From contig JAUNCG010000014.1 in the NCBI GenBank assembly GCA_030526715.1, positions 1-48,349 on the forward strand: DNA of 48,349 nucleotides, read 5' to 3'. The position numbers and the translations under genes were made by a program. The notes beneath the pieces were generated by a model that was not told the DNA's origin, did no database searches, and saw only the letters and a program-made list of their open reading frames with translations. The first letter of the stretch is position 1. Every line of letters begins with the position of its first letter. This stretch comes from Eubacteriales bacterium. GTDB taxonomy: Bacteria > Bacillota > Clostridia > Lachnospirales > Lachnospiraceae. Positions 24,311 through 32,920 of this stretch are shown one piece after another.

Positions 24311-25767
24311 TATTTTTTCTTCATAGTTTTTATGATTTTCAGAAACTGAGGAAGTATAAATTTCACCGCCATCAGCACGCCGATGAGCAATACGCTGTAG
24401 CGAAGCAGAATGTGACATTCATAGAGCAGCATACTCACGCAGCATAGTAGAAAATAACCCAGCGAAATCAGTGCAGTTTTCTTCAAAGGCACCAGTAAGG
24501 TACCGGTGATGTGGTACTCGGCCCAGCACTGCAGTAAAAGTAATATAAAATAGGATGCAGCAGTAGTGTAGGCCGCCGCCATATAACCAAATTGTCTGAT
24601 ACAGATATAATTCAAAATGACATTGATGATCATGGTGACCACTGTGGTAGCTGCGACATACCCTGTTTTTTTGTAGTAATTCTCTACCGCGGAATAGATA
24701 TAGCTGAAAAAGCGGAAGAGGGTTCCCACGATCATCGGTGCGGACAGATAAATAGCCGAGCGATATTTTGCAGGTCCCAGAATCGTTACGACCTCAGGAG
24801 CAAGTAATACCAGAAACCATGAAATCATTCCGAAACCATGCATGATAAAGGTCCATGGCTTTTCTACATCAGCTTCTTCTCCACGGGAAATCTTTTCAAA
24901 CAGCCAAGGGAGCCATGCATTCCATACAGAATCCTCCAAGATCCAGATGATAAAGGAAACGGTGGTTCCAAGAGCAATGATGGAGGCGGCGGATTTGGAT
25001 ACGAGATGCCGCACCATGATTTTATCAGCCTGATTCATGATCTGGATGGAGATGGCTTCGGGGATCAGAGGCAGGCTGTAGAGCAGACCGTATTTCCAGA
25101 ACTTCAGGTTCACCGGCTTTTTTCCCTGTGTCCAGAGAAGCACCGCGATCACGGCACCGCCGATGACATGAGGCACATAAAAACCGATGACACGCAGATC
25201 CACCAGTGCATCGGCATGACCGGTACGCTTCCCGATCCAGATCAGCAGAACGGACAGGAACGTGGCGGGGATCACGGTGACGGCAGTGACAAAGGTACTG
25301 ACCTTATAACGCATGAGCTGCTTTTCCCGGCGCTGCAGATAGAGAATGCTGGTGTAAGCAAAAATATAGAGGAACGCCATGTAGAACATCAGATCATCCA
25401 GCTCCAGCCATGCCTTCACCTGTTCCCTGAAGATCATACACAGCAGAAAAACACCGCCGATAGACAGATAGGAAAGCGTCTGAGAGCTTCCGACATATTC
25501 ATTATAACGATCCCCGGTATCGTACTTGGCACGATCGACACTCTTCCACAGGCAGAGGGACAGGGTCGGTACAGCAATCAGAAGCCATGATTCATACAGA
25601 CGGATGTCCGCATACTGTTCCTGAGAGAGCAGTCTGGTATAGATAGGCGTAGTCAGAAAGGTAATACCACGCACCAGAAGCTGTGCAAAAATATAAAAAA
25701 TACCGGCTTTGACTGCCAGACGGTTTAAAGAATGGCGGTCGTTATGTTTGTGTTGAGAATTTTCCAT
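24310..25767 (-). CDS. Wzx-like oligosaccharide flippase (MVF/MATE superfamily)
   Basis: A 485-residue protein with about fourteen predicted membrane helices. The N-terminal AVKAGIFYIFAQLLVRGITF followed by TTPIYTRLLSQEQYADIRLY is typical of polysaccharide-exporting flippases that move undecaprenyl-linked sugar chains across the membrane. No glycosyltransferase genes are directly next to it, so the cargo is unknown; the envelope-polymer genes at 36-48 kb are the nearest candidates. It ends at the terminator shared with ppk1 and starts divergently from the M15 peptidase gene. Gene lies alone on the minus strand. Confidence 0.85.
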   Translation of the reverse strand: MENSQHKHNDRHSLNRLAVKAGIFYIFAQLLVRGITFLTTPIYTRLLSQEQYADIRLYESWLLIAVPTLSLCLWKSVDRAKYDTGDRYNEYVGSSQTLSYLSIGGVFLLCMIFREQVKAWLELDDLMFYMAFLYIFAYTSILYLQRREKQLMRYKVSTFVTAVTVIPATFLSVLLIWIGKRTGHADALVDLRVIGFYVPHVIGGAVIAVLLWTQGKKPVNLKFWKYGLLYSLPLIPEAISIQIMNQADKIMVRHLVSKSAASIIALGTTVSFIIWILEDSVWNAWLPWLFEKISRGEEADVEKPWTFIMHGFGMISWFLVLLAPEVVTILGPAKYRSAIYLSAPMIVGTLFRFFSYIYSAVENYYKKTGYVAATTVVTMIINVILNYICIRQFGYMAAAYTTAASYFILLLLQCWAEYHITGTLLVPLKKTALISLGYFLLCCVSMLLYECHILLRYSVLLIGVLMAVKFILPQFLKIIKTMKKK

Positions 25768-25928
25768 ATATCATCACCTGCTAAAATCTTAAATTCTTTG
25801 TAAAAAATAGAAATAGAAAGACCCTGCTCAGTATAGCAGATATAAAACCATGGCGCAATCAAAAGTGAATAGAACACAAAGCGATGAAATAAAAACGTAA
25901 TAATTTTAATAAAAAAGAAATGAATGAG

Positions 25929-25956
25929 TTGATTTTTGTAAAAAATATGTTAAACT
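25929..25956 (+). promoter_or_regulatory. Candidate sigma-A promoter of the M15 peptidase gene
   Basis: TTGATT and TAAACT with a 16-base spacer in a very A/T-rich stretch, 31 bases before the start codon. Moderate match. Confidence 0.45.
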
Positions 25957-25987
25957 ATAAAGAGAGTAATTTTAGGAGGCAATACGA

Positions 25988-26968
25988 ATGAATTTCGGAA
26001 AGAACAGAAGAAAGAATATACTGTTTCTTACGCTAATGCTGATCTCTATGGTATGGCTTGGGATGTCCTCCATGGCGACGGCAGCATCACGACCGGCACA
26101 GGTGAAAAAGGTCAGGGTCACGGCTTACGGTTCCACTTCTCATTTGATCAAATGGAAGAAGGTATCCGGAGCTACGGGATATCAGATCTACTGTAAGGAT
26201 TATACTTCGAGTGAAAAGGTGTTCCGCAAGGTGAAGACGATCCGCGGCGCTTCTAATAAAAAAGCGATCATAGAGAACCGACAGCAGGGGAAGGCATATG
26301 CCTACATTGTCCGTGCATACCGCAAGACTTCCGCAGGGGTATCCTACGGGAAGCTTTCCGCACCGGCCTATGGTTTTATTAAAAAAGAGGCTCAGGCGGA
26401 GATATCTACACAGCCGGTTACGACAGCGACGGATATCCTCATCTCTCCGTCTAAGGCACAGAAGTATGACAAGATATTTGGAAATGCATCTCTGAGTTTG
26501 CGCTATCCGGGTGGATATTATAAAAATTCTACGGCTGCGGCTGCAAATATGCAGGAGATCACCGTGCGAACATGGGATTTTAAGTCCGGAAGGAGCGGGG
26601 AGAAGATCACAAGAACATGGACGATCAAGGTACATAAGAACCTTGCGTCCACGGTACAGCAGATCTTTGAGGAGATCTATAGCGGCAGCGAACAGTTCCC
26701 TATCCATGAGCTTGGCGGTTATGCATGGCGAGGAGGACACTCAGAGCATAACACAGGTACGGCTGTCGATATCAACTGGACAGAAAACTATATGGTCAAT
26801 GTAAAGACCGTAGCCATTACCGCCGGAAAATATTGGAAACCCGGCGAGGATCCCTATTCGATTCCGAAGGACGGAGAGGTTGCGCGGATTTTTGCGAAAT
26901 ACGGTTTTAGTCAGGGAGACTGGGGCAACAGCAAGGATTATATGCATTTTTCCTATTTCGGAACGTGA
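25988..26968 (+). CDS. Secreted M15-family D-Ala-D-Ala carboxypeptidase-like protein with FnIII domain
   Basis: A 326-residue exported protein likely to trim peptidoglycan peptides. It has a signal peptide (ILFLTLMLISMVWLG, cleavage after TAA or SMA), a fibronectin type III-like domain at ~35-130 (LIKWKKVSGATGYQIYCK, then YIVRAYRK), and a C-terminal zinc peptidase domain. Metal ligands are suggested by HSEHNTGTAVDINW (His and Asp) and DYMHFSYFGT (His), as in the M15/VanY family. The FnIII module resembles those in the two L,D-transpeptidases at 41-43 kb, suggesting a shared way of attaching wall enzymes. Upstream promoter moderate; ribosome site TAGGAGG. Confidence 0.82.
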   Translation: MNFGKNRRKNILFLTLMLISMVWLGMSSMATAASRPAQVKKVRVTAYGSTSHLIKWKKVSGATGYQIYCKDYTSSEKVFRKVKTIRGASNKKAIIENRQQGKAYAYIVRAYRKTSAGVSYGKLSAPAYGFIKKEAQAEISTQPVTTATDILISPSKAQKYDKIFGNASLSLRYPGGYYKNSTAAAANMQEITVRTWDFKSGRSGEKITRTWTIKVHKNLASTVQQIFEEIYSGSEQFPIHELGGYAWRGGHSEHNTGTAVDINWTENYMVNVKTVAITAGKYWKPGEDPYSIPKDGEVARIFAKYGFSQGDWGNSKDYMHFSYFGT

Positions 26969-27003
26969 TGCCGGAAGGAAAGATGCGGTAGATACATACA
27001 TTA

Positions 27004-27064
27004 TATGCATAATAATATACAGTCTTATGCCAATATCATGGGTAAGACTGTATATTTATGCATA
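27004..27064 (+). terminator. Long hairpin terminator after the M15 peptidase gene
   Basis: A 61-base inverted repeat. Inner arms are ATATACAGTCTTA (27015-27027) and TAAGACTGTATAT (27043-27055). Outer arms TATGCATA (27004-27011 and 27057-27064) extend the stem. It separates the peptidase gene from the transporter promoter 27 bases further on. Confidence 0.75.
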
Positions 27065-27090
27065 AAAAGATAATTTTTATGAATAAAAGA

Positions 27091-27120
27091 TTGACAAAGC
27101 AAATGCTTTGTGCCTATAAT
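27091..27120 (+). promoter_or_regulatory. Promoter of the amino acid transporter with embedded palindromic operator
   Basis: Perfect TTGACA (27091-27096) and TATAAT (27115-27120) with an 18-base spacer. A perfect palindrome, ACAAAGCA and TGCTTTGT around a central AA (27094-27111), overlaps the minus-35 and fills most of the spacer. A repressor bound there would block RNA polymerase. The regulator is unknown. Confidence 0.8.
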
Positions 27121-27186
27121 TATGAAAAATGATCAGAGGGCAATCGAAATACGATGATCGTGATTTATGAATAGGAGGAAATGAAG

Positions 27187-27948
27187 ATGAAGAAGATGAT
27201 AGCAGCAGCGCTGACAGGTATTATGGTTGTCTCCCTTGCGGCAGCAGTTTCCGCTGAGGATGGCACACTGGTGATGGCAACCAACGCGGAGTTCCCGCCG
27301 TATGAATATCATGAGGGAGACGAGATCGTAGGCATTGACGCTGAGGTGGCAGCGCTTGTGGCAGAGGAGCTTGGTCTGGAGCTGAAGATCGAGGATATGA
27401 GCTTTGATTCCGTACTCGCTGCAGTGCAGAGCGGCAAGGCAGATATCGCTATGGCAGGTATCACCGTAACAGAGGATCGTAAACAGGTGGTGAATTTTTC
27501 GGATACCTATATGAAAGCAACTCAGATGATCATTGTTGCAGAGGATTCCGAGATCGCAGGTCCGGATGATCTGGTAGGTAAGACCATCGGCGTGCAGCTG
27601 GGAACGACCGGAGATATCTATGTAGAGGATGTAGAGGATGCCACCGTTGAGCGTTTCAGCAAGGGCTTTGAGGCTGTGCAGGCGCTGATTCAGGGTAAGG
27701 TAGATGCAGTGGTGATCGATGGAGAGCCGGCGAAGGTATTTGTACAGGAGAATGAGGGTATCAAGCTTCTGGATGATCCGTTCACGGAGGAAGAATATGC
27801 GATCGCTATCGCTAAGGATAACGAAGAGCTGCTTACACAGGTGAATGACGCACTGGCTGATCTGAAGGAGAGCGGAAAGTTCGATGAGATTGTTGATAAG
27901 TATATCGGCGATAATGCAGATGAGGCAGAGTCTGAGACGGAGGCTTAA
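27187..27948 (+). CDS. Polar amino acid ABC transporter substrate-binding protein
   Basis: A 253-residue extracytoplasmic binding protein (family 3 solute-binding fold). Motifs are LVMATNAEFPPYEYHEG, IVGIDAEVAALVAEELG, GKADIAMAGITVTEDRK and VNFSDTYM. ATG 27187 is preferred because it is eight bases after AGGAGG, while ATG 27181 is only two. The signal peptide ends AAAVSAED, an A-x-A signal peptidase I site with no lipobox cysteine, so this protein would not be lipid-anchored, unusual for a Gram-positive ABC binding protein. The C-terminus is a short acidic tail (DNADEAESETEA). It leads an operon with permease and ATPase genes. Confidence 0.92.
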   Translation: MKKMIAAALTGIMVVSLAAAVSAEDGTLVMATNAEFPPYEYHEGDEIVGIDAEVAALVAEELGLELKIEDMSFDSVLAAVQSGKADIAMAGITVTEDRKQVVNFSDTYMKATQMIIVAEDSEIAGPDDLVGKTIGVQLGTTGDIYVEDVEDATVERFSKGFEAVQALIQGKVDAVVIDGEPAKVFVQENEGIKLLDDPFTEEEYAIAIAKDNEELLTQVNDALADLKESGKFDEIVDKYIGDNADEAESETEA

Positions 27949-27968
27949 GTCACGATACTTGACATCGA

Positions 27969-27998
27969 AGAGGCAGACACCGCTGTGTGTTTGCCTCT
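27969..27998 (+). terminator. Intra-operon hairpin between binding protein and permease
   Basis: Arms AGAGGCA (27969-27975) and TGCCTCT (27992-27998) with a partly paired interior. No long T-run follows. Placement behind the binding-protein gene fits a partial terminator or mRNA-stabilising hairpin that gives more binding protein than membrane subunits. Confidence 0.55.
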
Positions 27999-28038
27999 CT
28001 TACGTATATCATAATTTTGGAGGAGAGAGAGGTATCCT

Positions 28039-28728
28039 ATGCAGGTGATCATGGAGCGATTATACCTGAATTTTGTAAAAGATAATCGATGGCAATATTT
28101 GGCCAACGGCCTGAAGACGACTCTGATCGTCACTTTAGGCGCGGTGATGATCGGTATACTGATCGGATTTGTGGTAGCTGTGGTGCGTTCTACATACGAG
28201 AAGACAAAGAAACTGAAAATCCTGAATCTTGTCTGTAGGCTTTATCTGACCGTACTTCGGGGCACGCCGGTAGTTGTTCAGCTGCTGATTATTTATTTTG
28301 TAATTTTTGGTTCGGTTTCCATCAATAAGACATTTGTAGCGATTGTGGCCTTTGGCTTGAATTCCGGAGCATATGTGGCGGAGATCATCCGAAGCGGTAT
28401 CATGTCCATCGATGAGGGACAGTTTGAAGCGGGGCGCAGTCTGGGATTTAACTATCCGCAGACCATGATCTTTATTATCTTGCCGCAGGCACTCAAAAAT
28501 GTTCTGCCGGCGCTGGCTAACGAGTTTATTGTACTTTTGAAAGAGACCTCGGTAGCGGGTTATATCGCTCTGGAGGATCTGACAAAGGGCGGCGATATTA
28601 TCCGAAGCCGCACATATGACGCATTCATGCCGCTGATTGCGGTTGCACTCATCTATCTTGTGATGGTTGTGACCTTCAGCAAGCTGGTAAATATACTGGA
28701 GAGGAGGCTGCGCAATAGTGAACGCTAA
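28039..28728 (+). CDS. Polar amino acid ABC transporter permease
   Basis: A 229-residue membrane subunit of the HisM/GlnP type with about five helices. The EAA coupling loop is seen in [20 protein letters not shown] followed by [14 protein letters not shown], which contacts the ATPase. N-terminal [20 protein letters not shown] and [17 protein letters not shown] are also typical. Its start at ATG 28039 has GAGAGAGG upstream; a second ATG twelve bases on is less likely. The end overlaps the ATPase gene by eleven bases, so the two are coupled. Substrate amino acid not determined. Confidence 0.92.
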   Translation: MQVIMERLYLNFVKDNRWQYLANGLKTTLIVTLGAVMIGILIGFVVAVVRSTYEKTKKLKILNLVCRLYLTVLRGTPVVVQLLIIYFVIFGSVSINKTFVAIVAFGLNSGAYVAEIIRSGIMSIDEGQFEAGRSLGFNYPQTMIFIILPQALKNVLPALANEFIVLLKETSVAGYIALEDLTKGGDIIRSRTYDAFMPLIAVALIYLVMVVTFSKLVNILERRLRNSER

Positions 28729-29458
28729 CGAATCCTTGATCCGGGTAGTGGATCTGAAAAAATCATTTACCGGAGTTCATGCGCTCAAAGGTGTGAGCAC
28801 GGAGATCTATCGTGGTGAGGTGGTCTTTGTCGTCGGACCTTCCGGCTCCGGAAAAAGTACGTTTTTACGATGCCTGAACCGTCTGGAGGATCCCACCGGA
28901 GGTCATATTTATTTCAACGGGGTGGATCTGATGGATCCGAAAGTTAATATCAATACCCACCGACAGAAGATGGGAATGGTATTTCAGCATTTTAATCTGT
29001 TTCCGCATATGACGATTCTGCGCAATATGACGATTGCGCCAATGAAGCTGCAGGGTGTAAGTAAGGAACAGGCGGAAGCGGAGGCTATGAAGCTTCTTGA
29101 GCGTGTCGGACTGGGAGATCGTGCCAACGCATATCCGAGTCAGCTGTCCGGCGGTCAGAAGCAGAGAGTGGCTATTGTGCGCGCACTCTGTATGAAGCCG
29201 GAGGTATTGCTGTTTGATGAGCCTACCTCTGCACTGGATCCGGAGATGGTAGGAGAGGTACTTGCAGTTATGCGTGAACTGGCACAGGAGCATATGACGA
29301 TGGTGGTGGTCACACATGAGATGGGATTTGCCAGAGAGGTGGCAGATCGTGTGCTGTTTATGGCAGACGGCCAGATTCTTGAGGAGGGCGCTCCGGCAGA
29401 GTTCTTCGAGCATCCTTCCAATGAACGTTTGAAGACATTTTTGAGTAAAGTGATATAA
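28718..29458 (+). CDS. Polar amino acid ABC transporter ATP-binding protein
   Basis: A 246-residue GlnQ/HisP-type ATPase powering import. Walker A is [13 protein letters not shown], the Q-loop is [12 protein letters not shown], the signature is [15 protein letters not shown], Walker B is [13 protein letters not shown] and the H-loop is [13 protein letters not shown]. Every catalytic element is intact. Translation starts at a GTG inside the permease gene. The operon ends at a terminator just downstream. Confidence 0.94.
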   Translation: MNANESLIRVVDLKKSFTGVHALKGVSTEIYRGEVVFVVGPSGSGKSTFLRCLNRLEDPTGGHIYFNGVDLMDPKVNINTHRQKMGMVFQHFNLFPHMTILRNMTIAPMKLQGVSKEQAEAEAMKLLERVGLGDRANAYPSQLSGGQKQRVAIVRALCMKPEVLLFDEPTSALDPEMVGEVLAVMRELAQEHMTMVVVTHEMGFAREVADRVLFMADGQILEEGAPAEFFEHPSNERLKTFLSKVI

Positions 29459-29468
29459 GAGTCAGAAG

Positions 29469-29500
29469 AAGAGTCGGTTCTATGATGGCCGGCTCTTTTT
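29469..29500 (+). terminator. Rho-independent terminator of the amino acid transporter operon
   Basis: Arms AAGAGTCGG and CCGGCTCTT (one G-U pair) around a short loop, followed by TTTTT. Confidence 0.85.
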
Positions 29501-29594
29501 ATGATATAGAATCATGAAATGTTCAGGACGCCTGCGATCCGGTGTACCTGTCATGGAAACGGGAGTTCCTGTCGTACTTTGCGAAAAAATATAC

Positions 29595-29623
29595 TTGAAA
29601 TAGAGTCGTGAACTGGATATGAT
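29595..29623 (+). promoter_or_regulatory. Sigma-A promoter of the second folC operon
   Basis: TTGAAA and TATGAT separated by 17 bases, about 48 bases before the folC start codon. Confidence 0.65.
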
Positions 29624-29671
29624 AAGTGGTAGGCAGATTTGCCAATCAGACGAAAGAAGGTTATCAGTAAA

Positions 29672-30967
29672 ATGACTTATGAAGAAGCAGTAGATTATAT
29701 ATACAGTGTCCCTAAATTTACGACAAAGAATAAGCCGGAGAATACAGTGGAGCTTCTCAAGAGGCTTGGCAGGCCGGAGAGAACCATGAAGGTCATCCAT
29801 GTGGCTGGAACGAACGGGAAAGGTTCTGTCTGCGCATTCCTTTCTACGATGCTCACCGAGGCGGGAAAGCGTACAGGACTGTTTATTTCACCGCATCTGA
29901 TCAAGATCAACGAGAGATTTCAGGTCAACAACGTACCCATCTCGGATGATGAATTTTTACATGCCTATGAGGAAGTCAGAGAAGTGATGACGAGGATGCA
30001 GGCGGACGGCTTCTGTCATCCGACGTATTTTGAAATACTGTTTGCCGTGGCTATGGTAGCGTTTCGTGATGCAAAGGTGGAATATCTGGTGATGGAGACG
30101 GGGCTTGGAGGACGACTGGACGCGACGAACGTGGTGGAGCATCCGGTTGCGACCGTGTTGACTTCGATCAGCCTTGACCATACGGAGATTCTGGGAGATA
30201 CGATTGAGAAAATTGCATGGGAGAAGGCCGGAATCATCAAAGAGGGGGTTCCGGTAATCTATGATGGGCATGATCCTGCGGCAGAGAAGGTGATCCTCGC
30301 CCGTGCGAAAGAGCTTCATGCCCCGGTAACGGGATTCCATGAAGAGATGAGCCATATACTTTCCTCCACGGAGAAAAGCATTGATTTTACACTGGATGCC
30401 ATGTATTATAAGGGAAGCGTGATCAAGGTTCCGTATCTGGCGCAGTATCAGGTGACGAACAGCGCGCTGGCTCTTCTTGCGATGGAAGCGGTGGATCCTG
30501 AACATACGATCAGCGCTGCGCAGCGTATTGCGGCGATTGCTCATACCGCATGGGAGGGACGTATGGAGACGGTTCTTCCGGGAGTGGTGGTAGACGGCGC
30601 GCACAATGAGGACGGTATTCGGGAATTTGTCCGCACATTGAAGAGTCTTCCGGAGGGAAAACAGGTGGTGATGCTGTTTTCTGCTGTGGTAGAGAAAAAT
30701 TATGAAAAAATGGTGGAGACGATTTGCCGCACAGGCAGACTGCGCGAGGTCGTCGTGACGGAGATCCACGGAGACCGTATCGTACCGGCCGGGACTCTGG
30801 CTGAAGTTTTCCGGCGTTATACGCAGATACCGGTAACCGCAGTGGGAGATGTGGGAGATGCTTTTACACTGGCATATGAGAAGCGGGGAGACGATATGCT
30901 TTTTTGTGCCGGATCCCTGTATCTTGTGGGGGAAGTTAAAGAAGTGATAGAGGAGAGATACAAATGA
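29672..30967 (+). CDS. folC: Folylpolyglutamate synthase, canonical second copy
   Basis: A 431-residue Mur-ligase-like enzyme. It shows the P-loop [14 protein letters not shown], the standard signature METGLGGRLDATNVV, SISLDHTEILGDT, WEKAGIIKEGVP and VDGAHNEDGI. ATG 29672 is chosen; an in-frame TTG at 29639 has no ribosome site. Unlike the copy in the folate operon, GGRLDATN is fully conserved. This copy is not beside other folate genes but forms an operon with a 48-residue protein (four-base overlap) and a TPR protein. A split of dihydrofolate synthase and polyglutamylation between the two copies is plausible but cannot be assigned by eye. Confidence 0.93.
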   Translation: MTYEEAVDYIYSVPKFTTKNKPENTVELLKRLGRPERTMKVIHVAGTNGKGSVCAFLSTMLTEAGKRTGLFISPHLIKINERFQVNNVPISDDEFLHAYEEVREVMTRMQADGFCHPTYFEILFAVAMVAFRDAKVEYLVMETGLGGRLDATNVVEHPVATVLTSISLDHTEILGDTIEKIAWEKAGIIKEGVPVIYDGHDPAAEKVILARAKELHAPVTGFHEEMSHILSSTEKSIDFTLDAMYYKGSVIKVPYLAQYQVTNSALALLAMEAVDPEHTISAAQRIAAIAHTAWEGRMETVLPGVVVDGAHNEDGIREFVRTLKSLPEGKQVVMLFSAVVEKNYEKMVETICRTGRLREVVVTEIHGDRIVPAGTLAEVFRRYTQIPVTAVGDVGDAFTLAYEKRGDDMLFCAGSLYLVGEVKEVIEERYK

Positions 30968-31110
30968 TCAATTATGAAGAGGAGCTGAAGAAGTTTCATC
31001 CGAGCCTTGATGTAAATGAGGCGGAGGATGCAATCTACAAGCGTGATTTTACCGATGTGACGGATATCCTGAAGGAGATGCTTCAGGAAGAGAAGAATAA
31101 GAGACGATAG
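30964..31110 (+). CDS. Small conserved-looking acidic protein, 48 residues
   Basis: A short ORF starting at ATG 30964, overlapping the folC stop by four bases (ATGA). The product begins MINYEEELKKFHPSLDVNEA and continues with AEDAIYKRDFTDVTDILKEM before a charged tail. It is predicted to be mostly helical and soluble, with no motif I can name. Translational coupling to folC, coding-like codon use and a spacing of ten bases to the next gene argue that it is real. Function unknown. Confidence 0.65.
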   Translation: MINYEEELKKFHPSLDVNEAEDAIYKRDFTDVTDILKEMLQEEKNKRR

Positions 31111-31120
31111 GAGGCTGCTC

Positions 31121-32758
31121 ATGAATTGTATATATTGCGGCACGCCCCTGTCATCGATTGACTACTGCACGGGATGTGGGGCGGATGTTACCATACAGAA
31201 ACGCACGGTTAGGATCTCCAATCTTCTGTACAATGAAGGACTGGAGAAAGCGACGGTGCGTGATCTGTCGGGTGCGATTTCCTGTCTTAAGCGTAGTCTG
31301 AAGTTCAATAAGGAAAATGTGGACGCCCGTAATCTGCTCGGACTGGTGTATTACGAGACCGGAGAGGTGGTTTCGGCTCTGAGTGAGTGGGTGATCAGTA
31401 AAAATACCGTGTCAGAGAATAATGCGGCGGATGTCTATATTTCGAAGCTACAGGCGAACAAAAACAAGCTGGAGACGATCAATCAGACCATCCGCAAGTA
31501 TAATCAGGCGCTTACCTATTGCAAGCAGGATAATGAGGATATGGCGATCATACAGCTAAAAAAGGTGCTCTCTCAGAATCCGAATCTGATCAAGGGCTAT
31601 CATCTCCTTGCGCTGATCTATATCAGGCAGCAGGAGTATGAGAAAGCCAGAAGGCTGCTGAAGAAGGCGGCGAAGATCGACACTACGAATACGACGACAC
31701 TGCGCTATCTTCATGAGGTCGAGGAGGCCACCGGCGTCAGTACGAATCTGAACACGAAGAAGTTCCGCCGTCATTCCAATGCGGAGGAGAAGGAACACAG
31801 GATTCTGGGACCTATCACCTACATGAGCGGGAATGATACGGTGATCCAGCCGGCTACCTTTCGTGAGAGCTCCACGACGGCGACATTTATCAATATCCTG
31901 CTGGGCTTTCTGCTCGGCGCTGCCATGATATGGTTTCTGGCGATTCCGGCGAATACCAGAAAAATCAATCAGCAGGCCAGTCAGCAGGTGACGGATGCCA
32001 ACACGAAGCTGGCGTCCTCCACAGCACAGGTTAGCGCGCTGGAGTCTCAGATCGAGGATTATCAGAAGCAGATCGATGAGGCGAATAATTCGGCCACCGC
32101 GTCAAAGGAGCAGGCTGACGGCTATGATTTGCTGCTCAAGGCGGCGGCAGAATTTATCAGCGGCAATCAGGCGGCGACGGGAACAACGCTTGCTGACGTC
32201 AAAGCAGATCGCATGGAAGGCAATGCAAAAACACTGTATGAGCTATTAAATAACAGTGTGAAATCGACGATCTATTCCACGCAGTACAGTGAGGGTGCGA
32301 CAGCCTACGCTTCCGGAGACTATAAGACGGCGGCTGAGAAGCTGAAGCAGGCAACACAGACGGATCCGTCCCAGTATCAGGCATGGTATTATCTGGCTTT
32401 TGCATACTATAATCTTTCCGATACGGAGAACGCGGACAAGACCTTTGCGCAGATCGTGAAGAATTTCCCTGCGGAGTCTACGCGGGACAGTTTGTCTCAG
32501 TATATATCGGATTCCTCCGTTCTGAATAGCGTTACGGCGAATAATACGACTGCAGGAGGAGCGGTGGATGGCAATACGGCAGAGGGTATGGGGCAGTCCA
32601 CGGAAGGTGCAGATCAGACGCTGACGGATGGAAGCGCCCAGACAACGTATGGTGATAATACCGTAGATCAAAATATGTATGGAGGGTATCTCGATACAAC
32701 ACAGCAGGTGGATGCCTATGGCAACATCATAACAGATAACGGAATTACAACGTGGTAG
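31121..32758 (+). CDS. Zinc-ribbon TPR membrane protein
   Basis: A 545-residue protein with three parts. The N-terminus is a zinc ribbon with cysteines 3, 6, 16 and 19 (CIYC...CTGC). A cytoplasmic tetratricopeptide array follows (LSGAISCLKRSLKFNKEN, DARNLLGLVYYETGEVVSAL, GYHLLALIYIRQQEYEKARR). One membrane helix (FINILLGFLLGAAMIWFLAI, ~residue 250) leads to an extracytoplasmic coiled coil (ASSTAQVSALESQIEDYQKQ) and further TPR repeats (ASGDYKTAAEKLKQATQTDP), ending in a low-complexity Thr/Asn/Gln/Gly tail. It probably acts as a scaffold on both sides of the membrane. The ribosome site is TAGGAGG. A terminator follows. Confidence 0.82.
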   Translation: MNCIYCGTPLSSIDYCTGCGADVTIQKRTVRISNLLYNEGLEKATVRDLSGAISCLKRSLKFNKENVDARNLLGLVYYETGEVVSALSEWVISKNTVSENNAADVYISKLQANKNKLETINQTIRKYNQALTYCKQDNEDMAIIQLKKVLSQNPNLIKGYHLLALIYIRQQEYEKARRLLKKAAKIDTTNTTTLRYLHEVEEATGVSTNLNTKKFRRHSNAEEKEHRILGPITYMSGNDTVIQPATFRESSTTATFINILLGFLLGAAMIWFLAIPANTRKINQQASQQVTDANTKLASSTAQVSALESQIEDYQKQIDEANNSATASKEQADGYDLLLKAAAEFISGNQAATGTTLADVKADRMEGNAKTLYELLNNSVKSTIYSTQYSEGATAYASGDYKTAAEKLKQATQTDPSQYQAWYYLAFAYYNLSDTENADKTFAQIVKNFPAESTRDSLSQYISDSSVLNSVTANNTTAGGAVDGNTAEGMGQSTEGADQTLTDGSAQTTYGDNTVDQNMYGGYLDTTQQVDAYGNIITDNGITTW

Positions 32759-32774
32759 AGAAACCTCGGAGCAG

Positions 32775-32812
32775 AGGACTGTGATATTTTTGAATATCAT
32801 GGTCCTTTTTTT
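32775..32812 (+). terminator. Rho-independent terminator after the TPR protein gene
   Basis: Stem AGGACTGTGATAT / ATATCATGGTCCT, followed by a run of seven T. It directly adjoins the dispersed repeat copy C. Confidence 0.88.
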
Positions 32813-32886
32813 ACCGAATCATGTAACCCCCAGCTTCAAATACGGAGATCATTAAGCGGTAGGGTGGGGACTTACTTGTATCAGTG
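32813..32886. repeat. Dispersed repeat, copy C: imperfect inverted repeat of about 74 bases
   Basis: The left arm, ACCGAATCATGTAACCCCC and AGCTTCAAAT, matches the unit at 9483 and 35997 with small changes. The right arm (32854-32886: AAGCGG, then GGGGACTTACTTG and TATCAG) is its reverse complement with small insertions. Together they could form a hairpin. It lies between the TPR gene terminator and spoIIAA. No ORF is inside. Small inverted-repeat elements of this kind may be non-autonomous mobile sequences. Confidence 0.7.
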
Positions 32887-32920
32887 GGAGTCATTGTTTT
32901 GGAAAAGATAAGGGGAAGCT

